From: an uncultured Collinsella sp.
Lineage (GTDB): Bacteria; Actinomycetota; Coriobacteriia; Coriobacteriales; Coriobacteriaceae
Length of the DNA: 64,000 nucleotides
Direction: 5' to 3'
NCBI GenBank assembly: GCA_900541045.1
Contig: UQID01000005.1
Span: 44,930 to 108,929 of the forward strand
Shown here: positions 26,263-36,107 of the stretch, in pieces
Position numbering within the stretch: position 1 is the first letter of the stretch
Layout: the number at the start of each line of letters is the position of its first letter
The notes under the pieces: generated by a model
Told to the model about the DNA's origin: nothing
Seen by the model: only the letters and a program-made list of their open reading frames with translations
The model's database searches: none
Made by a program: the position numbers and the translations under genes

Positions 26263-29200
26263 TTAGAGGTTGTAAGTGACTACCTGGGGCTCGGGGGGTT
26301 CTACGAAGATTGCGGGGTCGGGCTGTTCCACGCGGACGAACTTGACCGTCACGGTCTCAAAGCCCGCCTTGTGCAGAACGTCCGAATAGACACGCGCCTG
26401 CAGGGCATGCTTCTCTTGCAGCTGCGCAGGCGTCTCGTCCGGTGTGCCGCCCGTCTTGTAGTCGATGACCAGCGCGCGCGACGGATCGGCCGGGTCGGTC
26501 GCTAGCGCATCGATGGCGCCCTCGGCATATGCACCGTAGCGGGCAATGTCCTCGTCTTCGCAACCCAGCGAGAAGAACGGCACCTCGGCACGGATGCACG
26601 GCCACGCGAGCAGCTCGGCACGAACAGCCGACTTGAGCCAGCGGGCCAGGGCGACATCGAAGCGCCCGCGCTGCTCCGGCGTCAGGCGCCACAGACGCGC
26701 CAGGGCGTCGGCACGCTCAGCGGGCAGTGCATCGGCACCCATCTCGATGAGCCACTGACAGGCAGCGTGGAAGGCCGAGCCCAGCGCCATGGGGTTGCCG
26801 GCGGGCTCAACGGCTGCCACGTCTGCATCCGTCATCTCGGAACCATCCGACTCCGTATCATCGCCAGCCTCGTCCATGGGCACGTGCGCCTCGGCGGCAC
26901 GGTCCTCGGCCTCGACATGCAGCGCCGCGGCAATTGACGAGTAGCTGTACGAATCGCGCGCCGGATACGGGCAGGTGCCCATGCGCACGCCCACCGCCTG
27001 GGGAAATACGAGTTCAAACGAATCGAGCTTGGGATCGGCAGGACCAGGCACAGTTGAGTGCACAGCATTATCGGCGACATCGGTATCGCCACGAACGAGC
27101 CTGCCCTCGGCATCCAGCGAAGCATTGGCCTCAAACGCCTGCTCGCCAAAGGTAAAGTCCGAAAGCGAAATGAGCTCGTAGTCGCCCGGCTGGGAGTTGT
27201 CGAACACCAGGCGGTCGGCATCGAGCTGCGGCATGTCCAGAGCGTCGGTCGGCAGGATGCGGCGCAGCACGTCGTAGGTCAGATCCGTCTCGGCGTCGAA
27301 GGTCGGCGCCGTCACCTTGCCGCGGCTCACGCCGGCATCCATCGCCAGAATGACCAGCTCGCGCGCTCGCGTCATGGCGACATAGAGCAGGCGGGCCCGC
27401 TCCTCGAGCGAAAGCTGGAGGTCGTCGTTGCGCAGGCGGGCAAATGCCTCGGCGGGAGAGCCCGTCGCACAGACGTCCTCCATAAGCTCCGGCGGCAGCC
27501 ACAGCGACGTGCCCTTGCCCTTAAACGCATGCTCAAACTGCTTTTTAACGTCGTCGCCCTTCACAAAAGTCCCGTCGGCGAGCTTAACGCCGTCGAAGCG
27601 TGCCGGCAGTGCCACGACCTGCGCTCCGCCCTCAACGCGACCCATCTGTGCCGCGCCCGAGGACTTACGCACGCCAAAGCACTCGGCGACCGCCACGACC
27701 GGATATTCCAGACCCTTGGAGGCGTGCACCGTCATGATGCGCACCGCGCCGTCGCCCTCCTCGTTGAGGGCACCCGGGGCTTCCTTGCCCGCCAAGAAGC
27801 GGTCGAAGGCCAGCGCGATGGAACGCGGCGAGTTGCCGAACTCGGCCTCCGCCTCGGCCACGGCGTCGAGCGCCTTGAGCACGTTGGCGGCAATGGCCTT
27901 GCCCTCGGGACCGCGCTGTGCCAGACGCACAAACCAGCCGGAGGCATTGACCACGTCGCGCGCGATGGCGGCGAACGAATCGCGGCCCACGCGACGAAGC
28001 GCATACCGCAGCACCTCGCGGGCGCGCGTCACGAGTGGCAGGTTTTGCAAACCCGACACGTCGAAATCACTCATGATGCCCACGTCGATATTCCGGCGCG
28101 AGGTCTCCCCCGTCTCGCTATCGAGCTTGGTCGCCAGCGCCAGGAACTCCTGGGCGCCGAGCGCAAACATCGGCGAGGCCAGCAGCGGCATAAGGCCCTG
28201 CGCCGTATCGGCCGGATTGGCGAGCGCACATACCAGGGCGCGCACCGTCTGCACCTCGGCTGCTTGGGCAAAGACCGAGCCGCCCGCGATGACGCAGTCG
28301 AGCCCCTGGTCGCGGAAGGCCTGGGCGTAGACGTCGGCGTTGGTCATGCGGCCCAGTAGCAGCACCATGCCGCCCTGAGGCTGGCCGGCATCGGCAAGCG
28401 TGCGGAAGCGCTCGGCGATCGCACGGGCCTTGGCCTGTGTGCGCTCCTGCGCACTGCCGCCGGCAACAAAGAGCGCCTGACGACGCGAGGCGTCTGCCAC
28501 CAGCGTATCCTTGCGGCCGTCGCTCGCCTCAAGATCCAAAAAGCCCTGCATCAGGCCGCCGTCATCGCCGTCGAAAACGCGTGCCACATAACGCAGCACC
28601 TCGTCATGGCTGCGGAAGTTGCGCACAAGTTTGACGAGTTCGCCAGCAGGTGCGTCGGCCACTACAGTCGCCTCGGGCGCGGCAGACGAGCCCACCTTGC
28701 GCTCCTGGCGACGGAACACCTCGACCTCGGCGCCACGGAAGCGGTAGATCGACTGTTGTGCATCGCCCACGGTGCACAGCGCGCGCTCCCCCGCACCCGT
28801 CAGGTAACGAATCAGATCGACCTGCATCTGGTCGGTATCCTGAAACTCATCGATCATGACCATCTTAAAGCGGCCCTCGTACGCAGCACGGATGGCAGGG
28901 TAATCGCGCAGGGCCTCGTAAGCCATGCGCAGCAGGTCGTTATTATCGAGGGCGGACTGGGCAGCCTTCAGCGCGCGATACTCGGCCTCGACGGAACGGG
29001 CCAGGCCCACCAGCGCATCGAGCGCCGGGCCACCGCAGGCAAGCACGATATTGACAAACGCATCGGCGGCCTCGGCCTTGAGCAGCTCGACCTGCTCCTT
29101 AGGGAATGCTTTGCTCGCGCGCGGCATGGTGCACGACATCATGAGTCGCGCCGCATCGACCATGGTCTTGTCGCTCGCCTTGAACGCGTCGATGGCATCG

Positions 29201-29889
29201 AGCGCCGCCTGCGCCTTCTCGGTCGCGGCCTTGCTTGCGCCCAGCGCCGCGCGATAGGCATCGGCGAGTGCCGAGGTATCGGCCTGGCCGCGCGCCACGC
29301 GCACGTCGTCCATACCGCCCGGCAGCTGGCTCGACAGCTCCAGCAGGTCGCGCACCAGACCCTTGATGGTCGTACCGGCGCCAAAGGAACCGCCCTCGCC
29401 CGCCATGGGATACCAGGCGTAGAGGGCTTTGAGCGATGCCGCGAGCTCGGGCGCGGCATCGGGCGCCGTCGCGCGCCCCAGCACGTGTTCAACAGCCTGG
29501 TCCATAAGCTCGTCGGTATCGGTGAGCACCGTGAACTCGGGATCGATGCCCAGCTCCAGCGCGTGCGCGCGCAGGATACGCGAGCACATGCCGTGAATGG
29601 TCGAGATCCACGCATCGTCGACGGTCAGGGCCTCCTCGTCCATGCCCTCGTCGATGAGCGCGCGGCGCACGCGGTCACGGATCTCGGCCGCGGCGTCCTT
29701 GGTAAAGGTGATGGCGAGCACCTGGTCCAGATGCTCGGCGAACGGACCGGATTCGGGCGAGAGCGCGTAGACGATGCGGCGCGTGAGGGTAAAGGTCTTG
29801 CCCGAACCGGCGCCCGCCGAGACAAACAGCGGACGGTCGAGCGTCTTGACGATCTGCAGCTGTTGCGGCATCAAGGTCGAAAGATCCAT
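26263..29889 (-). CDS. addA: AddA-like helicase-nuclease subunit (UvrD family)
   Basis: The 1208-residue UvrD/RecB-family protein works with AddB to process double-strand breaks for recombination. Walker A VSAGAGSGKTFTLTRRI lies at about 23-39, motif II MVMIDEFQDTD, and VTRARELVILA near the end of the helicase core. The C-terminus holds a PD-(D/E)XK nuclease (EGAIDALATD, ALVIDYKTGG). It begins 3 bp after the addB stop. Assignment to AddA rather than another UvrD-nuclease rests on the adjacent AddB-like gene and the length. Confidence 0.88.
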   Translation of the reverse strand: MDLSTLMPQQLQIVKTLDRPLFVSAGAGSGKTFTLTRRIVYALSPESGPFAEHLDQVLAITFTKDAAAEIRDRVRRALIDEGMDEEALTVDDAWISTIHGMCSRILRAHALELGIDPEFTVLTDTDELMDQAVEHVLGRATAPDAAPELAASLKALYAWYPMAGEGGSFGAGTTIKGLVRDLLELSSQLPGGMDDVRVARGQADTSALADAYRAALGASKAATEKAQAALDAIDAFKASDKTMVDAARLMMSCTMPRASKAFPKEQVELLKAEAADAFVNIVLACGGPALDALVGLARSVEAEYRALKAAQSALDNNDLLRMAYEALRDYPAIRAAYEGRFKMVMIDEFQDTDQMQVDLIRYLTGAGERALCTVGDAQQSIYRFRGAEVEVFRRQERKVGSSAAPEATVVADAPAGELVKLVRNFRSHDEVLRYVARVFDGDDGGLMQGFLDLEASDGRKDTLVADASRRQALFVAGGSAQERTQAKARAIAERFRTLADAGQPQGGMVLLLGRMTNADVYAQAFRDQGLDCVIAGGSVFAQAAEVQTVRALVCALANPADTAQGLMPLLASPMFALGAQEFLALATKLDSETGETSRRNIDVGIMSDFDVSGLQNLPLVTRAREVLRYALRRVGRDSFAAIARDVVNASGWFVRLAQRGPEGKAIAANVLKALDAVAEAEAEFGNSPRSIALAFDRFLAGKEAPGALNEEGDGAVRIMTVHASKGLEYPVVAVAECFGVRKSSGAAQMGRVEGGAQVVALPARFDGVKLADGTFVKGDDVKKQFEHAFKGKGTSLWLPPELMEDVCATGSPAEAFARLRNDDLQLSLEERARLLYVAMTRARELVILAMDAGVSRGKVTAPTFDAETDLTYDVLRRILPTDALDMPQLDADRLVFDNSQPGDYELISLSDFTFGEQAFEANASLDAEGRLVRGDTDVADNAVHSTVPGPADPKLDSFELVFPQAVGVRMGTCPYPARDSYSYSSIAAALHVEAEDRAAEAHVPMDEAGDDTESDGSEMTDADVAAVEPAGNPMALGSAFHAACQWLIEMGADALPAERADALARLWRLTPEQRGRFDVALARWLKSAVRAELLAWPCIRAEVPFFSLGCEDEDIARYGAYAEGAIDALATDPADPSRALVIDYKTGGTPDETPAQLQEKHALQARVYSDVLHKAGFETVTVKFVRVEQPDPAIFVEPPEPQVVTYNL

Positions 29890-29892
29890 GGT

Positions 29893-32800
29893 CTACACGT
29901 CCCTCCTTACAAACGTACCTTCGTGGTTATACGAGCAGCGGGCATGCGCGGCCTGCGTCGACGTCGGGTCGACGGCGGCAACGTTGCCTGCCTCGAGCTC
30001 GCGCAGGCGCTCGGCGATGCCGGCCTCAACGCGATCGAGCAGGGCGTCGAAGTCCATGCTGCCACCCTCGCCGGGGAAACCTTTCTTAAGGCCCGGGATG
30101 CGACCGTCGCCGCGCTCTTCCTCGAGCAGCTCGGCGCTCGCGGCACCGCGCAACGCCGGCTTGCCGCCCTTGGTCGAAAAGTAGAGCGCCGCGCGGGTGT
30201 CCAAATCCAGCGCCCGGCGCATGGCCTGGGCGTAGATGAGCGTTTGGGTATGTGGTGGCAACCAGCGCGGATCGTCGATGGGCGCCGTGCCCGATTCCTC
30301 GTCGCGCACCGTGGGGTCGGCGAGCTTAAACTCCTCAACGCCCGTGCGATGCTTGTAGTCGATCACCACGGCACGATTCTCGGCGTCCACGTCCACGCGG
30401 TCGATGCGCCCGCCAAGCGGCCAACCGGCATACTCGACCTTGAGCTCGTTGAAGGCGAACTCCAGGTAGCGCGGGGCAAAGGGGGCAAGTGCCTCGGACT
30501 CGTAGGCAAGCACACCCTCCAGCTGCGGCAAGATCTCGGCCACCTGGCGTTCCTCCACCGCAGAGAGCGGCACCAGCGGGCCCTCCGTGCCGCGCTTGCC
30601 GGCGTGCTCGGCCAACGTCTCGTCAAAGACCTCGTGCAGCAGCTCCTGTGCGCGCGGCAGATTCTCGGGCGTCACGCGCTCCATGCCCTCTTGGGGCAGA
30701 CGGGCATGCAGATGCTCCAGCACGTCGTGGACAAAGTTGCCCTTTTCCATGTTGCCAAAGCCCGCGTCGATCGACTGGGGCTTCACGCGGTACGAGACGA
30801 ACCAGCATAGCGGGCAGGTCGAATAGGCCTCGATCTGCGAGGCGGACGTCAGACGCGGCACGAGCGGCGCGTCCTCACCCTCGCCATCGCGACGGCGCAG
30901 GACCAAATACGGCACGGCCTCGGCACTCAGATGCTGAGGGGCTTCACAGGTCACGCGCTCGCGCTTGAGGCCTTCACCTGCCGCGGGATCAAAGTCGGCG
31001 ATGATATCGCCCTCGCCCACGCGCATGGGCTTGGCAGCGCCAGCGGCCTCGGCATGTGCCCACAGCTCGGTCCATACGGCTGCCGGGTAGCACTCGCGTG
31101 CCTGGCGATCGTGCGTCACACGGGCGAGCGCGACCGGACCGCTCGCCGCCTGCATCGCACGGCCAAAGCGCACGCGCAGCAGGGCAGCGGGCTCCAAAGA
31201 CACGCCGTCGCGGCGCAGCTCGGCTGTCAACGTGGCAAGCGGGCCCTCTTCGTGCGAAAGCGGATAGCTGTCCAGGTCGACATCGGCAAAAAGCACGGCA
31301 TCGTAGCTGCCAGGGCGAAGAACCGACGCATCGGCAAGCGACGCGAAGCGCACTTGTGCTCGTGGTGTGCGATCGACCTCATAGGTCTCGTAATCGTAGG
31401 CGGTACTGCGCTTGTCCACCTTGGTTCGAACGCCGTCGAGAACCGGCACGGTCGCGGCCTGCGACACGTCGAGCGCGCGAGCATCGTTCATAAGGATGTC
31501 GATGGCATGGCGCAGCAAAGCCGTCTCTGCCTGGCGACGGGCCTGGCCGTCAAGGCCGCCTAGAGCGCGATCGGACAACGCCTCGGCAACGGCAAGCATG
31601 GCCTTAAGCGCCGTCACGGGCTTGTCACGCCACAGCGCCTGGAACACGTCCGAGACCACACACGGTACGTTCTTAAACCAGTTATCGTCGCTCGTCGCCT
31701 TGCGCGCGCCCCTCACCTGGCCCTGAACGCTCTGCAGCAGGCTCTTGACGCCCGCGGTAGTCTTGCTGCGCGAGAGACGCATATTCTTATCGAAGGTACG
31801 GGCATTGACGGCATCAGCGCCCGAAAGCGGACTGTAGATCCAGTCGGTAAGCTCCGGCGCGGGCCACCACTCAGTCTTGGAAGCGGTGCCCTCGTCGGCG
31901 GCTTTCATACGCTCGATCAGGTTGGCGAGCGCCGTAAACTGCCTGCCCGCGATGGACTGGGAAAACGCCGTGAACTCAGTCGTCTCGGCCGCAATGTGAC
32001 GCGCCGCCAAACGGGCGGCGAGCTCGCCGAACAGCTGGGGTGCCCGGGCAGAAACGACGAGCACGCGCACGGGGTCGGCGGGCGTTGCAGTAGCTTTATC
32101 GGCCTTGGACTCCTTGTGCGCTTTCACCAACTTATCGATGGCGTCCGCATAGACATGAGCACGGGCATGGGGGCCGGCGACCTCAATAAAGGCAGGCTGA
32201 GCGGCGGCCCCGCAAGCGACATCAGACGCGACGGCGTCCTCCCCCAGCGGCGCGATCTCAAACAGCACACCGCGGGCATCAAATGCCGTGGCAAGCTCCT
32301 CGCGCATCGCCGCCTGCTCGCGGGCAAGCAGCACGACGACCTCTCCCCCATTGTTCGCCACGGCAGACAGCAGCTCGAGTAGACCGTGCGTAAACGACGT
32401 GGTACCGCGCACGCATACGGCGCGGGCGCACGCCGGCAGGCTATCGGCCAGGGCACCGGCCATAATGTCGGCTGCCTCGCAGGGCTCGACCATATCTCGA
32501 CGGTCCAAACCGCCCGCGTAGGCACGCAAAAGCTCAAACACACGAGCCTCGGCATCGCTTTTTGGCTCAGGCTGGCAATTGTTGCCACCGCATCGCTCGG
32601 CCGTCGTCCCCGCCACACCCGGCAGCACATCGCGGGCCATGCGCGCGAGCATGCGCACCGTGCCCTGGCTACGCGAAAGCGGCTGCAGGTCGGCATCGTC
32701 GCGGCGGGCAATCATATCCGAAAACAGCATCTGACGTTGCAGGTTGTCGACGAAACCGCGCCCGTCGCCCAAAAGCTCCCAAAGCGAGCGAAGCCACGAT

Positions 32801-32991
32801 GCGGGTGTCTTGTAGTCGATACCCAGCGAAATGCCGGCTTCCGCCGCATCATGACGGCACAGATCGAGCTCGGCAAACGTTGGTGCCAGCAACACGGCAC
32901 GCCCGTGACGGGCAATAAGGTCGGCAAGCAGCGCCGACTCGGCATCGCTCAAATCCGTGCCGGCATTGGTGGTATAGATTCGAACAGGCAT
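29893..32991 (-). CDS. addB: AddB-like nuclease subunit
   Basis: The 1032-residue partner of AddA. It shows an inactive-helicase-like N-terminus (VLLAPTFAELDLCRHDAA) without a clear Walker A. The C-terminal PD-(D/E)XK nuclease reads GGRIDRVDVDAENRAVVIDYKHRTG. Cysteines at STCPLCWFVSYR and HARCSYNHEG bracket it, as expected of the Fe-S-stapled nuclease of AddB. The start is ATG 32991. It forms a two-gene operon with addA. The family is divergent, so the symbol is by context plus motifs. Confidence 0.82.
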   Translation of the reverse strand: MPVRIYTTNAGTDLSDAESALLADLIARHGRAVLLAPTFAELDLCRHDAAEAGISLGIDYKTPASWLRSLWELLGDGRGFVDNLQRQMLFSDMIARRDDADLQPLSRSQGTVRMLARMARDVLPGVAGTTAERCGGNNCQPEPKSDAEARVFELLRAYAGGLDRRDMVEPCEAADIMAGALADSLPACARAVCVRGTTSFTHGLLELLSAVANNGGEVVVLLAREQAAMREELATAFDARGVLFEIAPLGEDAVASDVACGAAAQPAFIEVAGPHARAHVYADAIDKLVKAHKESKADKATATPADPVRVLVVSARAPQLFGELAARLAARHIAAETTEFTAFSQSIAGRQFTALANLIERMKAADEGTASKTEWWPAPELTDWIYSPLSGADAVNARTFDKNMRLSRSKTTAGVKSLLQSVQGQVRGARKATSDDNWFKNVPCVVSDVFQALWRDKPVTALKAMLAVAEALSDRALGGLDGQARRQAETALLRHAIDILMNDARALDVSQAATVPVLDGVRTKVDKRSTAYDYETYEVDRTPRAQVRFASLADASVLRPGSYDAVLFADVDLDSYPLSHEEGPLATLTAELRRDGVSLEPAALLRVRFGRAMQAASGPVALARVTHDRQARECYPAAVWTELWAHAEAAGAAKPMRVGEGDIIADFDPAAGEGLKRERVTCEAPQHLSAEAVPYLVLRRRDGEGEDAPLVPRLTSASQIEAYSTCPLCWFVSYRVKPQSIDAGFGNMEKGNFVHDVLEHLHARLPQEGMERVTPENLPRAQELLHEVFDETLAEHAGKRGTEGPLVPLSAVEERQVAEILPQLEGVLAYESEALAPFAPRYLEFAFNELKVEYAGWPLGGRIDRVDVDAENRAVVIDYKHRTGVEEFKLADPTVRDEESGTAPIDDPRWLPPHTQTLIYAQAMRRALDLDTRAALYFSTKGGKPALRGAASAELLEEERGDGRIPGLKKGFPGEGGSMDFDALLDRVEAGIAERLRELEAGNVAAVDPTSTQAAHARCSYNHEGTFVRRDV

Positions 32992-33124
32992 GGTCCTCCG
33001 CTCAAACCGTTCGCAATAATCAATGCATCCATCCTACCCGCCCAAGCGGACACATTGCCACCGCAGTTCCATCTTTTGGTACAAAGCAACCTGAACCCAA
33101 CGCACCAGCCGATTGCAGGCATAT

Positions 33125-33153
33125 AAAAACCGCCCCCGGAGGGACGGTTCTTC
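33125..33153 (-). terminator. Terminator of the yerC-like gene
   Basis: Minus-strand ACCGTCCC-TCCG-GGGGCGGT stem followed by TTTTTAT, shortly after the stop at 33176. Confidence 0.65.
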
Positions 33154-33175
33154 GTAATTCAATGTTGTCGCTGGC

Positions 33176-33475
33176 CTACTCGCCATCCTCCAACTTAATG
33201 AGGATCTTGCGGTAGCCACCGTACTCGCCGTTCAGCGCCTTTGAAACGCGGCTCACCGTGGTGGACGAAGCGCCGGTACGGGCCTGAACCTCAACATAAG
33301 GCTCGCCCTCGTCCAAATAGCGCGCAACCTGCAAACGCTGAGAAAGGTCGCAAATCTCGCGCGGCGTGCAGATATCGGTCAAAAACGCTTGGATATCCTT
33401 CTCGTCGTCCAAAAGGCTAAATGCGTGGACCAGCTGCTTGACATCAGGCTTGTCAAACATGTTCTCGATATTCAT
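33176..33475 (-). CDS. YerC/YecD-family TrpR-related DNA-binding protein
   Basis: A 99-residue TrpR-superfamily protein. Recognisable parts are FLTDICTPREICDLSQRLQV and the helix-turn-helix VQARTGASSTTVSRVSKAL. The length is typical. Regulators of this family occur in Firmicutes and Actinobacteria, often of unknown target. It is a single gene with its own terminator. Confidence 0.9.
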   Translation of the reverse strand: MNIENMFDKPDVKQLVHAFSLLDDEKDIQAFLTDICTPREICDLSQRLQVARYLDEGEPYVEVQARTGASSTTVSRVSKALNGEYGGYRKILIKLEDGE

Positions 33476-33799
33476 CGATCACCGCCAAACCCGCCAAAAG
33501 GCATCGAAGTTGATACTGACATCGGGCATCGTTCACCCGTTCTATGCAATAGGGCAACGCCTGTGGCTTTTGCCCGTAGCAGTGTAGCACACCACCAAAC
33601 TAAAGCGACAAGACTCTCTGCCAGCGGCGCGTTTTTCAGGACGAACGCCGTTTAGAAACCATATGCGCACGTAAGCTCCACGAATATTTGAGACAATGGG
33701 CGCCCAAACACCGCGGCGCGCCCGCGCAACCATCCAGGTCGCCGCCGTAAGCCGCTTCACGCGACGCCAGCAATCCCGGCGCAAGAAAGGATTCACGCC
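33476..33799. other. Intergenic region between divergent genes
   Basis: A gap of 324 bp between the yerC-like gene and the holin-like gene. It holds a small hairpin GGGCAA/TTGCCC (33551-33574) and a TACACT -10-like hexamer on the minus strand. No ORF with a credible start was seen. Confidence 0.4.
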
Positions 33800-34165
33800 A
33801 TGCGCTTTATGCTTAACTGGCTCTTCACCTCGATCGCCATCGCGATCGCCACGTTCCTCGTCCCCGGTATCCAACCCTTCGGCTTTGCCGAGACCTGGGT
33901 CTGCTTTGCCTTTGTGGGACTGTTCCTGAACATTGTCGATTCGTTCGTCAAACCGTTCCTCACGGTCATCTCGCTGCCGCTCACGATCATTACGCTGGGC
34001 ATTTTCCAGCTTGTCGTCAACAGCTTTATGCTTGAGCTCGCGAGTTACCTGTCGGTCAACCTGCTGGGCGTCGGCATCTCCATCGCCAGCTTTGGATCGG
34101 CCTTTATGGGCAGCATCCTGGTGTCCATCACGCGCAGCATCCTCGACAGCATCGCCGAGAACTAA
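33800..34165 (+). CDS. Holin-like small membrane protein (4-TM, superfamily IV)
   Basis: A 121-residue protein made almost entirely of four hydrophobic helices (LFTSIAIAIATFLV, VCFAFVGLFLNIVDSFV, LTVISLPLTIITLGIFQLVV, GVGISIASFGSAFMGSIL). The conserved NxxxxxVxPxLxxLxLPL-type pattern and LGxF of the mycobacterial 4-TM holin family are visible. AAAGGATT precedes the start. It is chromosomal and not surrounded by phage genes. The physiological role is unknown. Confidence 0.8.
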   Translation: MRFMLNWLFTSIAIAIATFLVPGIQPFGFAETWVCFAFVGLFLNIVDSFVKPFLTVISLPLTIITLGIFQLVVNSFMLELASYLSVNLLGVGISIASFGSAFMGSILVSITRSILDSIAEN

Positions 34166-34206
34166 AATGGCCATTCCGGCCGTGTCCGTCTCAACAGCCC
34201 AAAACG

Positions 34207-34240
34207 AAGGCCGCCCATCGCAAAAATGGGCGGCCTTCTT
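34207..34240. terminator. Bidirectional terminator between convergent genes
   Basis: AAGGCCGCCCA pairs with TGGGCGGCCTT (11 bp, perfect), followed by CTTAT. It separates the holin-like gene from the Rrf2 gene. Confidence 0.75.
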
Positions 34241-34306
34241 ATTTGCCAAGTCTCAAAGGGCGAGAAAATCTACCATTTCCACCCCGTCCCCAAATGCAGG
34301 TGTGGG

Positions 34307-34735
34307 TTAGATGACGTAGTCGTAGCCATGGTTGGGAGCGACAAGTTGATCGAGCGTCACACCGTCGAGGTAGTCGTTGATGAGCTTGTCCAGGTTCTTC
34401 CACACGTCGAGCGTGGGGCACTCATCCGAACGCGAGCAGCCCTTGCAGTCGCCATCCAGGCAGGCGACCGGCGCCAGACTGCCCTCGGTCAGGCGCAAGA
34501 TCTCGCCCACCGTGTATTGCTCGGGCGGGCGCGTGAGCACATAGCCGCCGCCCTTGCCGCGCATGCCCGAGAGCATGTTGGCGCGCACGAGCGTAGCCAA
34601 AATGTTCTCGAGATATTTCTCGGAAATCCCCTGTCGCGCCGCGATCTCTTTGAGCGGGATGCGACCGGCTGCCTGGTGCTCGGCCAGATCGACCATAACG
34701 CGCAGGGCATATCTGCCCTTAGTAGAAACCAACAT
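34307..34735 (-). CDS. Rrf2-family regulator (IscR/CymR-like)
   Basis: A 142-residue winged-helix regulator: STKGRYALRVMVDLAEH, IPLKEIAARQGISEKYLENIL and the wing GMRGKGGGYVLTRPPEQ. Cysteines in CLDGDCKGCSRSDEC suggest an Fe-S cluster of IscR type. It is divergent from cysK, so regulation of sulfur or Fe-S supply (cysK-mnmA) is likely. This is inferred from position and family. Confidence 0.9.
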   Translation of the reverse strand: MLVSTKGRYALRVMVDLAEHQAAGRIPLKEIAARQGISEKYLENILATLVRANMLSGMRGKGGGYVLTRPPEQYTVGEILRLTEGSLAPVACLDGDCKGCSRSDECPTLDVWKNLDKLINDYLDGVTLDQLVAPNHGYDYVI

Positions 34736-34852
34736 GTATAGTGCTGCCTTTCGGTCATTTAGTCCGTAGAAATTCTAGCCGAAATATTGGTTTTGAAAAT
34801 ACCCGTTCCGGTCAAGATGGTTAATCGACTCGTAATAATCTTCTATTTCCTA

Positions 34853-34881
34853 TTGCGTTACTAGGCTTTACTGTCTACTAT
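34853..34881 (+). promoter_or_regulatory. Candidate cysK promoter
   Basis: TTGCGT (34853-34858) and TACTAT (34876-34881) with a 17-bp spacer, about 105 bp before cysK. Downstream inverted motifs AACCCATA/TGTGGGTT and ACCGT/ACGGT may be leader structure or operator. Confidence 0.55.
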
Positions 34882-34988
34882 GCTTGCCAACAGCAAAACG
34901 AACAACCCATAAGGTTTGTGGGTTTCGCTGCTACACACACCGTAAAACCACACGGTATCCAGTCATTTGAACACTTTGGAGGTTCACC

Positions 34989-35927
34989 ATGAGCAATGTT
35001 TACACGTCCATCGATCAGCTTATCGGCCACACTCCGCTTCTGGAGCTCACTCACTTTGAGGCCGATGAGGACCTCAAGGCCCGCGTGCTCGTCAAGCTGG
35101 AATACTTCAACCCCGCCGGCTCCGTCAAAGACCGCGTCGCCAAGAACATGATCGACGAGGCCGAGAAGGCCGGCAAGCTCGTGCGCGGCGGCGACTACAC
35201 CATCATCGAGCCCACGAGTGGCAACACCGGCGTCGGCATCGCCTCGGTGGCGGCGGCTCGCGGCTACAAGGTGATCATCACCATGCCCGAGACTATGTCC
35301 GTCGAACGCCGCAAGCTTATGCAGGCATATGGCGCACAGCTCGTGCTCACCGACGGTTCCAAGGGCATGAAGGGCGCCATCGCCAAGGCCGAGGAACTGC
35401 AGAAGGAGACGCCAAACAGCATCATCGCCGGCCAGTTTGTGAACCCCGCCAACCCCGCCATCCACAAGGCCACGACCGGCCCCGAGATCTGGGATGACAC
35501 CGACGGCGAGGTCGACATCTTCGTCGCCGGCGTTGGAACCGGCGGCACCGTGACCGGCGTGGGTGAGTTCCTTAAGGAGCAGAACCCCGAAATCAAGGTC
35601 GTCGCCGTCGAGCCCGCCACTTCCCCGGTGCTCTCCAAGGGCCAAGCCGGCCCGCACAAGATCCAGGGTATCGGCGCCGGTTTTGTGCCCGACGTCCTCG
35701 ACACCCAGGTCTATGACGAGATCATCCCCGTCGAGAACGACGACGCCTTTGCGACCGGCCGCGCCGTGGGCCACAAGGAGGGCGTGCTCGTGGGCATTTC
35801 GTCCGGCGCCGCCGTGTGGGCCGCGCTGCAGCTGGCCAAGCGCCCCGAGAACGAGGGCAAGACCATCGTGGCCCTGCTTGCCGACACCGGCGAGCGCTAC
35901 CTGTCCACGGCGCTCTTCCAGGACTAG
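34989..35927 (+). CDS. cysK: Cysteine synthase A (O-acetylserine sulfhydrylase)
   Basis: A 312-residue PLP enzyme making cysteine from O-acetylserine and sulfide. The PLP lysine lies in NPAGSVKDRVAKNMI, the substrate loop in PTSGNTGVGIA, and the phosphate-binding loop in GVGTGGTVTGVGEFL. RBS GGAGG precedes the ATG. It sits next to the Rrf2 regulator, which is divergent, and mnmA follows in the same direction. Confidence 0.95.
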   Translation: MSNVYTSIDQLIGHTPLLELTHFEADEDLKARVLVKLEYFNPAGSVKDRVAKNMIDEAEKAGKLVRGGDYTIIEPTSGNTGVGIASVAAARGYKVIITMPETMSVERRKLMQAYGAQLVLTDGSKGMKGAIAKAEELQKETPNSIIAGQFVNPANPAIHKATTGPEIWDDTDGEVDIFVAGVGTGGTVTGVGEFLKEQNPEIKVVAVEPATSPVLSKGQAGPHKIQGIGAGFVPDVLDTQVYDEIIPVENDDAFATGRAVGHKEGVLVGISSGAAVWAALQLAKRPENEGKTIVALLADTGERYLSTALFQD

Positions 35928-36039
35928 GGCCTGTCGCCCATAGGTTGAGCCCACGGACGAGCCGGTCTCCTCTCTCCCGGCAGTCTGAGCCCATCCAATC
36001 AGGGTGTCCCACGAGACGCCCGAACTTGCTACAATGTCT

Positions 36040-36072
36040 GCGGCGCGGAACCAGCCTCCCGCGCCGCTTTTC
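36040..36072 (+). terminator. Stem with U-rich tail between cysK and mnmA
   Basis: GCGGCGCG pairs with CGCGCCGC and is followed by TTTTCTTTTTT. A TACAAT hexamer lies just upstream (36030-36035), so it is either the cysK terminator or a leader attenuator for mnmA. Confidence 0.6.
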
Positions 36073-36107
36073 TTTTTTGGCCACATGCCACCAAGGAGAA
36101 CCTCCCC

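Noticed and set aside
33800..34165. Holin-like protein as evidence for a prophage
   Set aside because: No integrase, lysin or structural phage gene lies near it. This family is common as a chromosomal membrane protein.
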